DNA of 64,000 nt from the NCBI RefSeq assembly GCF_016901135.1, contig NZ_JAFEVL010000010.1:434001-498000 (forward strand). The letters are read 5' to 3'. Under the pieces are notes generated by a model. That model saw nothing but the letters and a program-made list of their open reading frames with translations, made no database searches and was not told the origin of the DNA. Shown one piece after another: positions 61,895 to 64,000 of this stretch. The translations under genes were made by a program, and so were the position numbers. The DNA is from Martinezella lusitana. GTDB lineage: Bacteria; Pseudomonadota; Alphaproteobacteria; Rhizobiales; Rhizobiaceae. Every line of letters starts with the position of its first letter. The stretch's first letter is position 1.

Positions 61895-62149
61895 ATGAAA
61901 CCAATGATTCTGACTCCAGCGCTTTGTCGCGCGGCACGTGGCCTGCTCGATTGGACTCAATCGGATATAGCGGAGAAGGCTGGCGTATCACGAAGCACGA
62001 TACGCGACTATGAAGGTGGCCATCACGAAATCCACCGGGCGACCGAGGCGCAACTGCGCCTCGCCTTCGAGGAAGGCGGCGTCGTCTTCACTGAGATGCC
62101 GGGTCTCGGCTGGGGGCTTTGCCCGCGCGCGCCTGTAATTCGCGATTAG
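61895..62149 (+). CDS. Small XRE-type helix-turn-helix protein
   Basis: 84 residues. The HTH is LDWTQSDIAEKAGVSRSTIRDYEGG, then TEAQLRLAFEEGGVVFTE. It lacks any other domain. It is divergent from the antiporter gene and convergent with the GT39 gene, whose stop it overlaps. Start is ATG 61895 or 61904 (GTG 61883 also possible). It may regulate the antiporter. Confidence 0.75.
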   Translation: MKPMILTPALCRAARGLLDWTQSDIAEKAGVSRSTIRDYEGGHHEIHRATEAQLRLAFEEGGVVFTEMPGLGWGLCPRAPVIRD

Positions 62150-63645
62150 GGTTTGGGCGCCAGGCAGCCCGCCGGGACGCGATAGGCGTAGAGCGTCTTT
62201 CCCTTCATGTCGCCGAGATCGGGCGACCAGCTCTTGACCAGCTCTGCTTGGCCCCCAGCACAGTCGAACGGATCGTCGGAGACATAGAGTACGCTGCCGG
62301 TCACGGTCGACGGCAGAGAGAAGTTCTGCTCGTAATAGCTCTTCGGGAAGCCGCCGAAGTTGCGGGCATAGATCTGGAACGGCTTGCCCTTCAGCGTATA
62401 GAAGAGATCGGCGAGAATATCGCGGTCTTCGGCCACGATATCCGGCGTCTTCGCCGCTGTAGCGATGTCGGCGATTTCCAGGCTGATGGCGCTGCGGCCG
62501 ACATAGCGCTTCATGATGAGATCGCCGTTCGGCAGCTTGATGTCATAGGCGAAGACGGTCAGGACCGGGATGACGAAGGCGACGACGCCACCGATGATCA
62601 ATGAGGTGACCAGTCCCTTTTTCGTCAGCCGGTAGAGCAGCCACACGGCGAGGATGGTACCGGCGGCATAGGCGGTAACAGCCCAATTGGCATAGGCCTT
62701 GGCGAAAAGGGCCTGCAACGTGATCAGGGCCACCACCGGAACGGAAAACCAGAACAGCAGCTTTTCTCTGTCGTCGCTCTGGCCCCGGATCAGCCGCCAT
62801 GCGGCCCACAGCATGGCATAGAAGATGACCGGCCCGACCACGCCGAACTGCGCCCCGACGAAACCGAGCGCGCTCAACACATGTTTCAGCAGCCCGCCGT
62901 TGTCGCCGCCGCCCGTGCCCCAATGGGCGATGGTTTGCGTATGGCGCACGGTCGCCGCACCATGGGTGAGGTTCCACCACAGATTGGGCGCAACGACAAT
63001 GGCGCCCGCAATGGCGGCGATTGCGACGTCGCGCCAGGCGATGCGTGCAGAGCGCAGCGTCAGCATGGCGATGCCAACGCCCGGCAGCAGGAAGAGTACC
63101 GAATATTTGGTCAGGAAGGCTATGCCGAGGCTGATGCCCAGGATCAGCGCCTCGGAAACGGAGGAGCGCTTGGTCAGGCCGAGAAAAGCCCAGATCGCAA
63201 TTGTCACGAACAGGATCTGGATCGTGTCTGTCGATACCAGCACGGCCGAGAGCGAAGCGGCCGGCAGGGTGATGAAAATCACGCCGACCCACGACTCTAT
63301 ATCGCGCCCGGCGTCTCCGTCAATCAGCCGCCGCGTCGTGCGCATCAGCATCAGGGCGGTAGCAAGATGGAAGAGCGGTGCCGATACGCGGATCCAGAAT
63401 GTGGAATCCGATCCCGATATGGCGTTGAAGAAGCGGATGACCCAGGCAATCATCGGCGGCTTGGAATAATAGCCGAAGTCCAGGTTCTGGCCCCAGAACC
63501 AGTATTGCGCCTCGTCGACGAACAGATCCGTCCGGTTGGGCAGCAACATGATCACGCGCCAAAGCGTGACACCGAAGATGATTGCAAGGCCGAGCCCCAG
63601 CGATAGTTTCTGGGTGTCTGTTCGGGAATGGGCGGTATCGGGCAT
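62146..63645 (-). CDS. Glycosyltransferase family 39 / ArnT-like membrane protein
   Basis: 499 residues with about 11-12 membrane helices. The first periplasmic loop has FVDEAQYWFWGQNLDFGYYSKPP, the acidic pair DEAQYW of the GT39/ArnT type. The C-terminal domain is about 370-499 and looks extracytoplasmic (QIYARNFGGFPKSYYEQ). It would transfer a sugar or aminosugar from a polyprenyl carrier to an envelope acceptor. Its 3' end overlaps the XRE gene by four bases. No LPS genes flank it in the window. Confidence 0.88.
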   Translation of the reverse strand: MPDTAHSRTDTQKLSLGLGLAIIFGVTLWRVIMLLPNRTDLFVDEAQYWFWGQNLDFGYYSKPPMIAWVIRFFNAISGSDSTFWIRVSAPLFHLATALMLMRTTRRLIDGDAGRDIESWVGVIFITLPAASLSAVLVSTDTIQILFVTIAIWAFLGLTKRSSVSEALILGISLGIAFLTKYSVLFLLPGVGIAMLTLRSARIAWRDVAIAAIAGAIVVAPNLWWNLTHGAATVRHTQTIAHWGTGGGDNGGLLKHVLSALGFVGAQFGVVGPVIFYAMLWAAWRLIRGQSDDREKLLFWFSVPVVALITLQALFAKAYANWAVTAYAAGTILAVWLLYRLTKKGLVTSLIIGGVVAFVIPVLTVFAYDIKLPNGDLIMKRYVGRSAISLEIADIATAAKTPDIVAEDRDILADLFYTLKGKPFQIYARNFGGFPKSYYEQNFSLPSTVTGSVLYVSDDPFDCAGGQAELVKSWSPDLGDMKGKTLYAYRVPAGCLAPKP

Positions 63646-63806
63646 TGACTGATGGATCTCGGTGCCGGGTCGTGAGGCTTAATACGGAACTATCAAGCCC
63701 AATGCTAGCTCCCGGCGGTCGAGAAAGATGGCGGGACGCCCGCTGTCGCCGCCTCCGAAAAGCCTTGCGACTGATTTCGACGCCCGAGATCTCGGGTTCG
63801 TCCTCC

Positions 63807-63920
63807 CTAGAGGACGCGAGATGCGGCCTTGCCGCGCGCCTCTTCTATGCGGCAGAGAAGCATGAACGCCACGAGCGTCAAGCCGGCCATCAGCGAAGCG
63901 GTCAAACCAAGAACAATCAT
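63807..63920 (-). CDS. Short membrane ORF (37 residues)
   Basis: Encodes MIVLGLTASLMAGLTLVAFM followed by LLCRIEEARGKAASRVL, one membrane helix with a short basic tail. GGAGAGAG is well placed before ATG (63920). It is shorter than most gene finders accept. Function unknown. Confidence 0.5.
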   Translation of the reverse strand: MIVLGLTASLMAGLTLVAFMLLCRIEEARGKAASRVL

Positions 63921-64000
63921 TGCTCTCTCCGTATCGACATCGAAGGTGTCTATGCCTTCAGCAGTAGGGCATGAAGCTTGCTCGTGACTTGCGATCGGCA

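Overview
The window is about 60% GC chromosomal DNA from an alphaproteobacterium, most likely the Rhizobium/Agrobacterium group. Several things point there: a SAM-II riboswitch ahead of metZ, eukaryote-type glutamine synthetase II with a DUF2735 gene divergent to it, a PodJ-like polarity protein, a fused SecDF, a double-length dCTP deaminase, a GTTC-N7-GTTC LexA box, and many short intergenic palindromic repeats. The species cannot be fixed from the sequence alone. Genes are intact, densely packed and on both strands. I see no prophage, transposase, CRISPR array or rRNA. The only tRNA is tRNA-Gly(CCC).

Layout. 0-9 kb: metZ with its riboswitch (cut by the window edge), dcd, tRNA-Gly, a VOC protein, a LysR/MFS divergent pair, a hexapeptide acetyltransferase, a chemoreceptor and a periplasmic binding protein. 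9-17.5 kb: a TerB-like / SNase-like / S24-regulator operon, a small secreted protein, DUF952-pyrD, a small membrane protein-CAP lipoprotein-MATE operon, a TPR methyltransferase and a YitT protein. 17.5-25.4 kb: DUF2735 and glnII with a sigma-54 type promoter, an AhpD-like/Rrf2 pair, the Lhr-type helicase and PdeM nuclease pair, and a RibD-like reductase/HxlR pair. 25.4-31 kb: a TIGR02186/TauE pair and podJ. 31.5-37 kb: a beta-oxidation cluster (acyl-CoA dehydrogenase, thiolase, hydratase/dehydrogenase) behind a perfect 22-bp palindrome. 37-43 kb: an NTF2-like protein, an MFS/TetR pair, mscL, an aminotransferase and a galE-like epimerase. 43-52.5 kb: a LysR regulator, a livKGFHM-type ABC transporter, a GMC oxidoreductase, 3-hydroxyisobutyryl-CoA hydrolase and 3-hydroxyisobutyrate dehydrogenase. 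52.6-64 kb: a UvrD-like helicase behind a LexA box, an SMP-30 protein, a Gly-Asn-rich secreted protein, secDF, a Kef-type antiporter with a divergent XRE regulator, a GT39 glycosyltransferase and a 37-residue membrane ORF.

Themes. Metabolic genes for methionine, glutamine, pyrimidines and fatty/branched acyl-CoA sit beside their own regulators in divergent pairs, and most of these pairs show a palindrome between the genes. DNA repair appears twice, as Lhr-PdeM and as the SOS-type helicase. Spacers carry at least three families of palindromic repeats, including three copies of a roughly 185-bp element with long inverted arms, and one spacer has a textbook (GGGT)3GGG quadruplex motif.

I found no clear-cut new multi-gene system. 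The best leads for follow-up are the riboswitch switching geometry, the glnII upstream hairpin pair, the quadruplex, the S24/SNase-like/TerB-like operon and the transporter-GMC-valine catabolic cluster.
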